In this document: positions 15,803 to 23,713 of the stretch, in pieces | Position numbering within the stretch: the stretch's first letter is position 1 | Layout: each line of letters starts with the position of its first letter | Assembly: GCA_023399465.1 (NCBI GenBank) | Contig: JAEWPB010000043.1 | Span: 1 to 36,440 of the forward strand | Source: Pseudomonadota bacterium | GTDB taxonomy: Bacteria > Pseudomonadota > Alphaproteobacteria > Rhizobiales > Rhizobiaceae | Reading direction: 5' to 3' | DNA: 36,440 nucleotides | The notes under the pieces: generated by a model | Told to the model about the DNA's origin: nothing | What the model saw: only the letters and a program-made list of their open reading frames with translations | The model's database searches: none | Translations under genes and position numbers: made by a program

Positions 15803-16448
15803 GGTAGCTCTCCCAGGCATCAATTGAGATGGTCAGTGTCGGATCAGCGCCCTCGCCCCAGATCTCGGCCGCATCGAAAACCACGGTATAGACCCATTGC
15901 GGGTTTTCACCCTTGCCGTGGGCATTGTCGTCGGGAAAGACGAAGGAACCCTGGACCGCCTCGATCACGCCGGTCCTGGCGCGGGCATATCGCGGCAGCC
16001 GGGTGTGCGTTTCCGGATTGAAGTTGCGGGTCCTGACCTTGTCACCGACGGCAAAGAGCGGCGCTTCGCCGACCGGCCGGTCGCACGGGCCTCCCTTGGC
16101 GAGCACGCCCGCCACCATGTCGGCCTTCAGAACCCGTTTGGGCTCCCTGTTCGGCTGCAGGTGATGGCCCGAGGCCAGTTCCTCGGCGGTGGCGAACCCG
16201 TGGCGCTGCAGCAGCGTCTCGAGCGCCCGGATCCAGATTTCGTAATAGCTTGCAGAGAGGTAGTCGGCCGGCGGAATGCTCTCGCGCGCATGCCGGCTTT
16301 CATCGATGTTCCAAGCCCCGAAAGCGCCGCAGGACAGCGTCAGGCCGAGCGCCCGTTTTTCCCAATCGCCATGGAAAACCGGTTCGTTCACCTCCGGCGC
16401 GACCGGACCGAACCCCATCTGCCCGCCGAGATCGTGTGGACCGTTCAT
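15789..16448 (-). CDS. nthB: nitrile hydratase beta subunit
   Basis: The 219-aa subunit pairs with NthA to hydrate nitriles to amides. It begins with the family start MNGPHDLGGQMGFGPV, then PVFHGDWEKRALGLTLSCGA and ARESIPPADYLSASYYEIWI. The C-terminal SH3-like barrel has LFAVGDKVRTRNFNPETHTR, LPRYARARTGVIEAVQG and the PQWVYTVVFDAAEIWGEGAD segment. Its ATG follows the alpha stop after three bases. A short, complete protein with no odd features. Confidence 0.96.
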   Translation of the reverse strand: MNGPHDLGGQMGFGPVAPEVNEPVFHGDWEKRALGLTLSCGAFGAWNIDESRHARESIPPADYLSASYYEIWIRALETLLQRHGFATAEELASGHHLQPNREPKRVLKADMVAGVLAKGGPCDRPVGEAPLFAVGDKVRTRNFNPETHTRLPRYARARTGVIEAVQGSFVFPDDNAHGKGENPQWVYTVVFDAAEIWGEGADPTLTISIDAWESYLERL

Positions 16449-16451
16449 TGT

Positions 16452-17120
16452 TCACGCCCCCTTCGCCATGGCAATCCCGGTGCCGATCATCGAATCCCGC
16501 GTCACAAGCGTAGCCAGTTCCTCGGCACTCATCCCCTCCGTGCCTTGCGGCCGCTCCGGGATGACGAGATAACGCAGTTCGGCAGTCGAATCCCATACCC
16601 GGACCTTGACGTCGTCAGGCAACTCTACCCCGAATTCCTTCAATACGCCGCGCGGATCGATCACCGCACGCGAGCGATAGGCGGGCGCCTTGTACCACAC
16701 CGGCGGCAGGCCGAGCACGGACCAGGGATAGCAGGAGCAAAGCGTGCAGACGACGAGGTTGTGGGTATCCGGCGTATTGAACACCGCCCGCATGTGCTCG
16801 CCCTGGCGGCCGGTGTAGCCGAGGCTGGCAATCGCGGCGGTGGCATCGTCCTTCAGCCATGCGGCAAACTGCGGATCGGTCCAGGCCCTGGCGACGACAC
16901 GGGCGCCATTGCGCGGCCCCACCCTGGTTTCGTAGGTTTCGACGATGGCATCGAGCGCGGCGGGATCGATCAGCCCCTTCTCGGTCAGCAGCGTTTCCAG
17001 CGCCTTTACCCGCGCCTGCATGTCGGAATAGTGGTTGTCGTGGTGATGGTCGTGACCGTGATGGTCGTGACCGTGCTCGTGATCGTGGTGGTGATGATCG
17101 TGCGTGTGATGCCCGGACAT
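16452..17120 (-). CDS. nthA: cobalt-type nitrile hydratase alpha subunit with His-rich N-terminus
   Basis: The 222-aa catalytic subunit carries the claw motif VVCTLCSCYPW (Cys125, 128 and 130). Cys-Thr-Leu-Cys-Ser-Cys is the cobalt form, whereas iron enzymes have Ser in the second position. The cobalt-type pattern continues in PPVWYKAPAYRSRAV. Seventeen of the first 30 residues are His, mixed with Asp and Gly, forming a metal-binding tail that I do not expect in a standard alpha subunit. The ATG at 17120 has GGGGGAGA six bases upstream. It starts the alpha-beta-accessory cluster, and the LysE gene ends 37 bases upstream on the same strand. Confidence 0.96.
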   Translation of the reverse strand: MSGHHTHDHHHHDHEHGHDHHGHDHHHDNHYSDMQARVKALETLLTEKGLIDPAALDAIVETYETRVGPRNGARVVARAWTDPQFAAWLKDDATAAIASLGYTGRQGEHMRAVFNTPDTHNLVVCTLCSCYPWSVLGLPPVWYKAPAYRSRAVIDPRGVLKEFGVELPDDVKVRVWDSTAELRYLVIPERPQGTEGMSAEELATLVTRDSMIGTGIAMAKGA

Positions 17121-17157
17121 GTCGTTCTCCCCCTGCCGATCGCCGTCGGCTCGAAAG

Positions 17158-17751
17158 CTATCGTAGCATCGGCCAGAGGCTGAGCACCAGCAGCGCACCC
17201 ATGGTGATGTTGAACCATTTGAGCCGCACCGGCACCGACAGCCACTCGCGCAGGACCGAGCCGAATCCGGCCCAGGTGGAAACGCTCGGCATGTTGACCA
17301 GCGCGAAGACGATCCCGACCACGAGCACGGTCAGGAAATAGGCGTTCGGGTCAGTGTAGGTCGCCATCGCGGTCACCGCCATCACCCAGGCCTTCGGGTT
17401 GACCCACTGGAAGGCTGCCGCCCCGAGAAAGCTCATCGGGCGTGCACCGGCCTGCCCCTCCGCAAGCGAGCGCGACGAGGCGATCTTCCAGGCGATCCAG
17501 ACCAGATAGGTACCGCCGGCGAACTTCAGCGCGGTATAGAGAAGCGGCACCGTCTTCAACAGCGCCCCGAGCCCGAAGCCGACCGCGATCAGCAGCGCGA
17601 GAAAACCGGCGCCGATGCCCAGCATGTGCGGAATGGTGCGGCGGAAGCCGAAATTCACCCCCGACGCGAACAGCATCATGTTGTTCGGCCCCGGCGTTAT
17701 CGACGTGGTAAAAGCGAACAATACCAACGCAACGAGCGCATCCAGCGCCAT
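17158..17751 (-). CDS. LysE/RhtB family amino acid exporter
   Basis: The 197-aa inner-membrane protein has about six hydrophobic segments and the LysE signature near the N-terminus: FTTSITPGPNNMMLFASGVNFG, shown here in part, followed by PHMLGIGAGFLALL. FKAFQWVNPKAW-like text appears as FQWVNPKAWVMAV, and it ends in a typical hydrophobic helix (FNITMGALLVLSLWPM). The start is the ATG at 17751 with GGAGG six bases upstream. It precedes the nitrile hydratase genes closely and may be co-transcribed with them, but a functional link is only inferred. The exported substrate is unknown. Confidence 0.9.
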   Translation of the reverse strand: MALDALVALVLFAFTTSITPGPNNMMLFASGVNFGFRRTIPHMLGIGAGFLALLIAVGFGLGALLKTVPLLYTALKFAGGTYLVWIAWKIASSRSLAEGQAGARPMSFLGAAAFQWVNPKAWVMAVTAMATYTDPNAYFLTVLVVGIVFALVNMPSVSTWAGFGSVLREWLSVPVRLKWFNITMGALLVLSLWPMLR

Positions 17752-17840
17752 GCTATACCTCCAGCCAGCCCGTCGCGGCGACATCGGCCGCGCTTTCCGG
17801 CTGCTGATATATTTCAACGCTCCACCCTCCGCCACAAAAT

Positions 17841-17859
17841 GATTGTAATCGTTACAATC
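17841..17859. promoter_or_regulatory. 19-bp palindrome between divergent lysE-like and aldo/keto reductase genes
   Basis: GATTGTAATCGTTACAATC has perfect 8-bp arms around TCG. It lies 89 bases upstream of the LysE start and 108 bases upstream of the reductase start, a good place for a shared operator. No regulator gene adjoins; the arms resemble sites of small dimeric repressors. Confidence 0.55.
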
Positions 17860-17967
17860 GAGTTCGCCGCGCTTCGCGGGCCCGATGAAAATTGCCGCCC
17901 GGACGATTGAAAGCGCCGCCGACGCGGCTAACTTGTGGGACATTGCAAACAAGCAGGGGGCAGGTCC

Positions 17968-18813
17968 ATGCACGATCCCATTCCGCAGGTCCGCTTCCCC
18001 TCCGGCGTCTCCGTTCCGGCGCTTGGCCAGGGGACATGGTACATGGGCGAGAGCACCGCCCGCGCGACCGCCGAAATCGCCAGCCTGCGCCTCGGTCTCG
18101 ATCTCGGCATGACGCTGATCGACACGGCGGAAATGTATGCCGACGGCGGTGCCGAAAAGATCGTCGGCGAGGCGATAAAGGGCCGACGGCACGAGGTTTT
18201 CCTCGTCAGCAAGGTATTGCCGTGGAACGCCAGCCGCAAGGGCACGCTCGAAGCCTGCGCCACCAGCCTCAGGCGTCTCGGCACCGAGCGCATCGACCTC
18301 TACCTCCTCCACTGGCGCGGCAATTATCCGCTTGCCGAAACCATCGAGGCGTTCGAAGCCCTCAAGCAGCAGGGCAAGATCGGGGCCTGGGGGGTATCGA
18401 ATTTCGACACCGCCGACATGGAGGAACTGATGGCGGTCATGAACGGCGGCGATGTCGAGGCCAACCAGGTGCTCTACAATCTCGGGCGGCGCGGCATCGA
18501 ACACGATCTGCTGCCCTGGTGCCAGCACCGCCGGATCGCGGTCATGGCCTATTCGCCGATCGAACAGGGCCGGCTCGCCCATCATCCCGAGCTGATCGCG
18601 CTCGCCAAGGCGCACCAGGCGACCCCGGCGCAGGTGGCGCTCGCCTGGCTGCTCGCAAAACAAGGGGTCATCGCCATCCCGAAGACGTCGACGCCCGATC
18701 GCGTGCGGGAAAACCGCGCCGCCACTGACATCAGGCTGACGCCAGCGGATCTGGCGACGCTCGACGCCGCCTTCCCGGCACCAAAACGCAAGACGCCGCT
18801 GGAGATGCTGTGA
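17968..18813 (+). CDS. aldo/keto reductase
   Basis: The 281-aa NADPH-dependent carbonyl reductase has the catalytic tetrad Asp52, Tyr57 (IDTAEMYADG), Lys82 (FLVSKVLP) and His115 (DLYLLHWRG). The nucleotide-binding end has SNFDTADMEEL, the VLYNLGRRGIE substrate region and IAVMAYSPIEQG, then VIAIPKTSTPDRVRENRAA. The C-terminal tail is LATLDAAFPAPKRKTPLEML. The start at 17968 sits after GCAGGGGGCAGGTCC; the spacing is loose. The last 60-80 bases are copied, in degenerate form, in the repeat cluster that follows. The substrate is unknown. Confidence 0.92.
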   Translation: MHDPIPQVRFPSGVSVPALGQGTWYMGESTARATAEIASLRLGLDLGMTLIDTAEMYADGGAEKIVGEAIKGRRHEVFLVSKVLPWNASRKGTLEACATSLRRLGTERIDLYLLHWRGNYPLAETIEAFEALKQQGKIGAWGVSNFDTADMEELMAVMNGGDVEANQVLYNLGRRGIEHDLLPWCQHRRIAVMAYSPIEQGRLAHHPELIALAKAHQATPAQVALAWLLAKQGVIAIPKTSTPDRVRENRAATDIRLTPADLATLDAAFPAPKRKTPLEML

Positions 18814-18880
18814 TCACCGGCGGCACGGCAACGGCCCCACCAAAGCGCAAGAAGCTACTGGAGATGCTGTGATCACCGGC
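18779..18880 (+). repeat. 59-bp-period direct repeat of the reductase gene tail
   Basis: The gene end from about 18779 (ACCAAAACGCAAGA, then the CTGGAGATGCTGTGATCACC part) occurs again at about 18838-18880 with a few changes. The period is 59 bases. The second copy is outside the reading frame and appears non-functional. Confidence 0.75.
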
Positions 18881-18917
18881 AGCGCGGCAACCGGCGGCTG
18901 GCACTCGCCACTCTCCC

Positions 18918-19028
18918 GTCACCCCGGACTTGATCCGGGGTCCCGCAGCGTCGCGTCGGCGACGCAGAAGAGCATACGCGCTCAAGGACTTGAGCGCGCT
19001 GGATGCCGGGTCAAGCCCGGTATGACGG
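18918..19028 (+). repeat. mosaic palindromic element, copy 1
   Basis: This 111-bp element has four stems. They are ACCCCGGA/TCCGGGGT, GCGTCGC/GCGACGC, GCGCTCAAG/CTTGAGCGC and ATGCCGGG/CCCGGTAT (one wobble). It is of the RIME-like kind of intergenic mosaic repeat known from rhizobia. It would fold into a clover-like RNA. Confidence 0.8.
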
Positions 19029-19070
19029 AGGATGGTGCGAGCCGCGAAATACGGGGCGCGGTGGGGAAAT

Positions 19071-19142
19071 GCTCTACGCCGCCTTCCCGGACCAAAACGC
19101 AAGAAACCGCTGGAAATGCTGAGAGGCGAAGGCACGGCAACG
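19071..19142 (+). repeat. degenerate copy of the reductase gene tail (second)
   Basis: Sequence matching the genomic text of the reductase end is found again: TCTACGCCGCCTTCCCGG, then ACCAAAACGCAAGAAACCGC, then TGGAAATGCTGAGAGG and GGCACGGCAACGGC. The stop codon is altered (CTGAGA instead of CTGTGA). No reading frame with a start leads into it. Confidence 0.75.
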
Positions 19143-19169
19143 GCAAACAGCCACTCGCCACTTTCTCCC

Positions 19170-19280
19170 GTCACCCCGGACTTGATCCGGGGTCCAGCAG
19201 CCTCGCATCGGCGGCGCAAAAAGTCCCATGCGCTCAAGGACTTGAGCGCGCTGGATGCCGGGTCAAGCCCGGCATGACGG
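19170..19280 (+). repeat. mosaic palindromic element, copy 2
   Basis: This is another 111-bp copy of the element at 18918, starting 252 bases later. The outer stems and the GCGCTCAAG/CTTGAGCGC stem are intact; the second stem is changed (CTCGCATCGGCGGC). Confidence 0.8.
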
Positions 19281-19320
19281 AAGATGGTGCGGGGCCTCGA
19301 AATGGAACCATAGGGAAGTG

Positions 19321-19400
19321 GCTACGCTCGACGCCGCCTTCCCGCCACCAAAGCGCAAGAAGCCGCTGGAGATGCTGAGAGGCGGAGGCACGGCAACGGC
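19321..19400 (+). repeat. degenerate copy of the reductase gene tail (third)
   Basis: CTACGCTCGACGCCGCCTTC, then CACCAAAGCGCAAGAAGCCG, then CTGGAGATGCTGAGAGG and GGCACGGCAACGGC repeat the end of the aldo/keto reductase gene. If read in the original frame it would encode LDAAFPPPKRKKPLEML. The copy is nearer to the gene than the one at 19071. Confidence 0.75.
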
Positions 19401-19424
19401 AAGCAGGCACTCGCCACTTTCTCC

Positions 19425-19536
19425 GTCACCCCGGACTTGATCCGGGGTCCAGCAGCGTCGCGCCCGCGACGCAGAAGAGTCATACGCGCTCAACGACTTG
19501 AGCGCGCTGGATGCCGTGTCAAGCCCGGCATGACGG
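19425..19536 (+). repeat. mosaic palindromic element, copy 3
   Basis: This is the third copy, 112 bp, 255 bases after copy 2. The second stem is GCGTCGCG/CGCGACGC here, so it changes in both arms compared with copy 1. The last stem has one change (ATGCCGTG against CCCGGCAT). From 19537 to 19820 (284 bp) I see no gene. Confidence 0.8.
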
Positions 19537-19820
19537 AGGTTGGACGGGATAAACCTACTCGGCCCGAGTTTCAAAAAAGCATCGATAACATAAAGCGAAT
19601 CGATCCAGACGTATCCGCAGAGAGTGATGGCTTCACGTCATTGCGGATTGGGCCCGGCGGCTGGCGCCCTCGGCGGAGGACGAGCCCGACGATGCCCTAA
19701 AATCTATCATCGTTTTTTCCGAGGGATATTATGTTTGATTTGAGCATTTCGCGCTTCAGCTTTTGGCCCAAAGCGGACATCCCCAGATTTGGGTCCTCAG
19801 TGCACTGGACGAGCAGAAAT

Positions 19821-20783
19821 TTACGGCTCGCTTAAGATGTCAATCTCCGCGATCTTCGTCTTGGTTTCGTTGTCGAACATAGCGGCTTTGCCGTCAACTT
19901 CGGCCATCAGATGCAGACCTTTGTTGGTAATGAAATACCAGACTGTCTGCAATTCGATGCTGCCACCCTCGAGTTCTTCCGGCGTGAGCTGTCGCACTGC
20001 CGTTCCGTCATAAAACAGATCCCGAGCGCCGGCCGTCACCTGATCGAGTTGTTGCCCGCTCTTCTCGCAGAGCTCACGGATCACGTTCATATATCGCGGC
20101 TGGGCTTCAAGTGCCCTCTCCATACGCTCGGCGCGATCCGGCACAGCTGCGGATCGGCGAGCCACTTCCTTCCACAGTTCGTCGATCGACAGCACCAGCA
20201 GGTTCGGCTGGCGCTTCAGCCACATCGCGTTGAGCTTAACCAAATCCTCCGACTTACCGAGAGCGTAGAAGCGATCGTCGATCGTATCGAGGCTATCTCG
20301 CACAGTATTGTCGCTCCAGTAATCGCTACCGAGATATGTGGTCAGCCCCTCCTCGCCAAGCGCCCTGACGGCAGCCGCCCCTTCCTCAAATAGAGCGCCG
20401 TGACCAGATGCGCCCATTTCGCGTAGCCCTTGCCTGACGAGGTTGACGATCTCTTCGTTCCAATCCGAATTGAAAACGAATTGCGAGAACCCGCCATTAT
20501 TGACTTGCGCGAGATAGAAGTCGACGTAGTAGCTGGTGAGCGCAGTGCGGCTAATTTCCTCTTGCTTCAGATGCTCCCCGAACAACTCGTTAATAACGGA
20601 AATGTTCGATTGGATTATGTCGTAGGGATCGTCGCTCTCAAAGGCGTTGCTGGATACTATTATTGCGTCGTCAGGCGATAAAATCGTGCTTTCAGGATTT
20701 GCCACGGGCGACCCCACCTCGAAAAGATACACTATGCCAAGCACGAACACGGCGCGGCGAAGTCGCGATCTTGCGTTTCTCAT
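19821..20783 (-). CDS. secreted DMP19/DUF4375-like protein
   Basis: The 320-aa protein starts with a signal-like segment (RRAVFVLGIVYLFEVGSPVA). The middle holds LTSYYVDFYLAQVNNGGFSQ, followed by FVFNSDWNEE, which matches the DMP19/DUF4375 pattern (a motif proposed to mimic DNA in some phage-type proteins). The C-terminal half, with LRELCEKSGQQ-type and WYFITNKGLHLMAEVDGKA text, I do not recognise. The ATG at 20783 is preferred because AAAGG lies upstream; an ATG at 20801 is possible. The gene and its surroundings are more A/T-rich than their neighbours, which suggests recent acquisition. Confidence 0.75.
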   Translation of the reverse strand: MRNARSRLRRAVFVLGIVYLFEVGSPVANPESTILSPDDAIIVSSNAFESDDPYDIIQSNISVINELFGEHLKQEEISRTALTSYYVDFYLAQVNNGGFSQFVFNSDWNEEIVNLVRQGLREMGASGHGALFEEGAAAVRALGEEGLTTYLGSDYWSDNTVRDSLDTIDDRFYALGKSEDLVKLNAMWLKRQPNLLVLSIDELWKEVARRSAAVPDRAERMERALEAQPRYMNVIRELCEKSGQQLDQVTAGARDLFYDGTAVRQLTPEELEGGSIELQTVWYFITNKGLHLMAEVDGKAAMFDNETKTKIAEIDILSEP

Positions 20784-21251
20784 CGGCGCCTTTCTAGACA
20801 TTCTTCATGCCGCTCTCTGAGTGGCGTCGGAAGGGCGCTTAAAAACGAGCTGACACTCTAAGCAAGCATACTTCGTCAGTGATGGCCTCATGGAGATCTC
20901 GGTAACATCGTGAAGAATAGATGCCAATCCCATCCCCGCTTACCTGCGCTATTGGGGCAATGTAGCTGCTTGCAGATGGCCGCTCATGATGCAAAGCTGC
21001 CAACGCTGCATCGTTCTCAGTTGGCATAATTCCGGAAATTTTCGGCCTTTAGCTGTCCAGCTAGACGAACAGGGCACCGGGATTCGGACAAATCTTCCAT
21101 GAAACAATCAAGGCGCGAATGGCCTTGAACTGCCGTATCGCCAATATTTGGGTGCTGATCCGACATCCCTGGTTCGGGACGAACACAATAGGCCATAGGA
21201 TGTATCACGGCAAAGGCGCCGGACGCGTTCGCGCCCGGCGGCCGGGTAGTC
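20784..21251. other. 468-bp gap, A/T-richer, without a supported gene
   Basis: Short frames exist on the minus strand (for example 20839-21027 and 21017-21208) but they lack ribosome sites and family-like text. The ilvH terminator lies at its right end. Otherwise I see nothing. Confidence 0.5.
21211..21239 (-). terminator. terminator after ilvH
   Basis: GCCGG-A-CGCG pairs with CGCG-C-CCGGC around TT, with a single mismatch. On the minus strand it is followed by GCCTTTG. It lies 13 bases after the ilvH stop. Confidence 0.65.
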
Positions 21252-21824
21252 TCACATGCCCTGAGGGCCGCGGTTCATCGCCGCGATACCGGTGCGGCAC
21301 ACTTCGATGAGGCCGAGCGGCTTCATCACGGCCACGAACTGGTCGACCTTGGACGACTTGCCGGTGATCTCGAAGATGAAGTGGTCGGTGGTCGCATCGA
21401 CGACCTTGGCGTGGAAGGCGTCGGCAAGGCGCAGGGTTTCCGCGCGCATCTCACCGCTACCCGTAACCTTCACCAGCGCCACTTCGCGCTCGATCGGCCG
21501 CTCTTGCCCCATGGCCCTGGCGCGAACGGTGAGATCGACGACCCGGTGGACCGGCACGATGCGCTCGAGCTGCGACTTGATCTGCTCGAGAACACCCGGC
21601 GTGCCGCGCGTCACGATGGTGATGCGCGAGAGGTGCGCCTCATGCTCGGTCTCGGAGACCGTGAGGCTTTCGATGTTGTAGCCGCGGCCGGAGAACAGGC
21701 CGATGACGCGGGCAAGGACGCCCGGTTCGTTGTCGACGAGCACGGAGAGCGTGTGGCCCTCCGCAAGCTGGGTTTCCGGGGCGATGAAATAGGCAGAGCC
21801 CGTCGGCTGTAGATGTGCATTCAT
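21252..21824 (-). CDS. ilvH: acetolactate synthase small (regulatory) subunit
   Basis: The 190-aa subunit binds valine and modulates the large subunit. The N-terminal ACT domain is at about residues 18-95 (HTLSVLVDNEPGVLARVIGL, FSGRGYNIESLTVS, LSRITIVTRG). The C-terminal domain reads EREVALVKVTGSGEMRAE and DHFIFEITGKSSKVDQFVAV, ending in the typical EVCRTGIAAMNRGP. The start at 21824 has GAGAGGAA upstream. Its start lies 25 bases after the ilvI stop, on the same strand; both are read from the leader at 23.8 kb. Confidence 0.97.
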   Translation of the reverse strand: MNAHLQPTGSAYFIAPETQLAEGHTLSVLVDNEPGVLARVIGLFSGRGYNIESLTVSETEHEAHLSRITIVTRGTPGVLEQIKSQLERIVPVHRVVDLTVRARAMGQERPIEREVALVKVTGSGEMRAETLRLADAFHAKVVDATTDHFIFEITGKSSKVDQFVAVMKPLGLIEVCRTGIAAMNRGPQGM

Positions 21825-21849
21825 GTCTAGTGTTCCTCTCCCAGATCCG

Positions 21850-23628
21850 TCAGACGAGCTGGCGCCCCTTGGCGTCGATCGCGGTGGCAACGGCTTCGTC
21901 GGTCGCCTCATCCGGCAACAGCATTTCGTTGTGCGCCTTGCCCGACGGGATCATCGGGAAGCAGTTGGCGAGATTGGCGACGCGGCAATCGAAGATGACG
22001 GGACGCTTGACGTCGATCATCTCCTGGATCGCGCCGTCGAGATCCTGCGGCTTGTCGCAGCTCAGGCCGACCGCGCCATAGGCTTCCGCCAGCTTGACGA
22101 AATCGGGCATCGCCTCGGTGTAGGAGTTCGACAGGCGGTTGCCGTGCAGCAGCTGCTGCCACTGGCGCACCATGCCCATGTACTGGTTGTTCAGGATGAA
22201 GATCTTGATCGGCGCGTTGTACTGCACCGCGCAGGACATTTCCTGGATGCACATCTGGATCGAGGCGTCGCCGGCGATGTCGATGACCAGGCTTTCCGGA
22301 TGGGCGATCTGCACGCCGAGCGCAGCCGGCAGGCCGTAGCCCATGGTGCCGAGGCCGCCCGACGTCAGCCAGTGGTTGGGCTCGTCGAATTCGAAGAACT
22401 GCGCCGCCCACATCTGGTGCTGGCCGACTTCGGTGGTGATGTAGGTATCGCGGCCCTTGGTCAGCTCGAACAGACGCTGGATCGCGTATTGCGGCATGAT
22501 GACGTCGCTGTTTGCGGTGTAGGCGAAGGAATTGCGCGCCCGCCACTTGGTGATGTTGCCCCACCATTCCGCCGTCTGCGCCTTTTCCGGCTTCTTCGGC
22601 AGTGCCCGCCACAGGCGGACCATGTCTTCGAGAACACGCGTCACGTCGCCGACGATCGGAACATCGACGCGGACGTTCTTGTTGATCGAAGAGGGATCGA
22701 TGTCGATGTGGATCTTCTTCGAGTTCGGCGAGAAGGCGTTCAGGCGGCCGGTAATGCGGTCGTCGAAGCGGGCGCCGATGCAGACCATGACGTCGCAGTC
22801 ATGCATCGCCATGTTGGCCTCGTAGGAGCCGTGCATGCCGAGCATCTTCAGCCAGTTCTTGCCCGAGGCCGGATAGGCGCCAAGCCCCATCAGCGTCGAG
22901 GTGATCGGGAAGTCGGTCAGTTCGACCAGTTCGCGCAGCAGCTTGGCGGCTTCCGGTCCGGAATTGATCACGCCACCGCCGGAATAGATGATCGGACGGC
23001 GCGCATTGGCCATCAGCTCGATCGCCGCATGAATGGCGTTGATGTCGCCGTCGACCTTCGGCTGGTAGCTCTTCTGCACCTTGTGGGTTTCCGGCGGCGT
23101 GTAGGTGCCGGTGGCGAACTGCACGTCCTTCGGAATGTCGACGACAACAGGACCCGGACGGCCGCTCTGGGCGATGCGGAAGGCCTCGTGGATGATACGG
23201 GCGAGATCGTTGACGTCCTTGACCAGCCAGTTGTGCTTGGTGCAGGGGCGCGTGATGCCGACGGTGTCGCATTCCTGGAAGGCATCCGAACCGATCAGCG
23301 ACGTCGGAACCTGGCCGGTGAGGCAGACGAGCGGAACGCTGTCCATCAGGGCATCCTGCAGCGGCGTTACCGCGTTGGTCGCGCCCGGGCCCGATGTGAC
23401 GAGCATGACCCCGACCTTGCCGGTGGAGCGTGCATATCCTTCAGCCGCATGACCGGCGCCCTGCTCGTGGCGCACCAGAATGTGCTGGATTTCGTCCTGC
23501 TGGAAAATTTCGTCATAGATCGGAAGAACAGCGCCACCGGGATAGCCGAAGATATGCTCGACACCGTTGTCCTTCAGCGCCTTGAGAACGATCTCCGCGC
23601 CCGTCATCTGATTTTCTGTGCCCGTCAT
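21850..23628 (-). CDS. ilvI: acetolactate synthase large (catalytic) subunit
   Basis: The 592-aa thiamine-diphosphate enzyme condenses pyruvate with pyruvate or 2-oxobutyrate, the first common step of branched-chain amino acid synthesis. The N-terminal domain has FGYPGGAVLPIYD and LVRHEQGAGHAAEGYAR, with the catalytic Glu. The middle FAD-binding domain includes GARFDDRITGRL. The C-terminal thiamine diphosphate motif is GDASIQMCIQEM through ILNNQYMGMVRQWQ. The full length matches the anabolic type. It is preceded by a leader peptide and an attenuator, so expression should respond to charged Ile/Leu/Val tRNA. Confidence 0.97.
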   Translation of the reverse strand: MTGTENQMTGAEIVLKALKDNGVEHIFGYPGGAVLPIYDEIFQQDEIQHILVRHEQGAGHAAEGYARSTGKVGVMLVTSGPGATNAVTPLQDALMDSVPLVCLTGQVPTSLIGSDAFQECDTVGITRPCTKHNWLVKDVNDLARIIHEAFRIAQSGRPGPVVVDIPKDVQFATGTYTPPETHKVQKSYQPKVDGDINAIHAAIELMANARRPIIYSGGGVINSGPEAAKLLRELVELTDFPITSTLMGLGAYPASGKNWLKMLGMHGSYEANMAMHDCDVMVCIGARFDDRITGRLNAFSPNSKKIHIDIDPSSINKNVRVDVPIVGDVTRVLEDMVRLWRALPKKPEKAQTAEWWGNITKWRARNSFAYTANSDVIMPQYAIQRLFELTKGRDTYITTEVGQHQMWAAQFFEFDEPNHWLTSGGLGTMGYGLPAALGVQIAHPESLVIDIAGDASIQMCIQEMSCAVQYNAPIKIFILNNQYMGMVRQWQQLLHGNRLSNSYTEAMPDFVKLAEAYGAVGLSCDKPQDLDGAIQEMIDVKRPVIFDCRVANLANCFPMIPSGKAHNEMLLPDEATDEAVATAIDAKGRQLV

Positions 23629-23680
23629 GCTTTTTTCCGTTCGCCTGCTGGATTTGGGGCTTCTAGCCTGTTTCTGGACA

Positions 23681-23705
23681 TAAAAAAAGGCTCCTTGGGG
23701 AGCCT
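23681..23705 (-). terminator. attenuator (leader terminator) of ilvIH
   Basis: On the minus strand AGGCTCC-CCAA-GGAGCCT is followed by TTTTTT, a textbook Rho-independent terminator. It stands between the leader peptide and ilvI, 53 bases before the ilvI start, and so must be conditional. Confidence 0.88.
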
Positions 23706-23713
23706 GTCTTTCC

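Noticed and set aside
18918..19536. Regular repeats as a CRISPR array
   Set aside because: Units are about 111 bp with a period near 250, internally palindromic, and the intervening text is copied gene tail rather than unique spacers. No cas gene is present.
20839..21208. Two short minus-strand frames in the gap before ilvH
   Set aside because: No ribosome sites, and the translated text has no hydrophobic or domain pattern.
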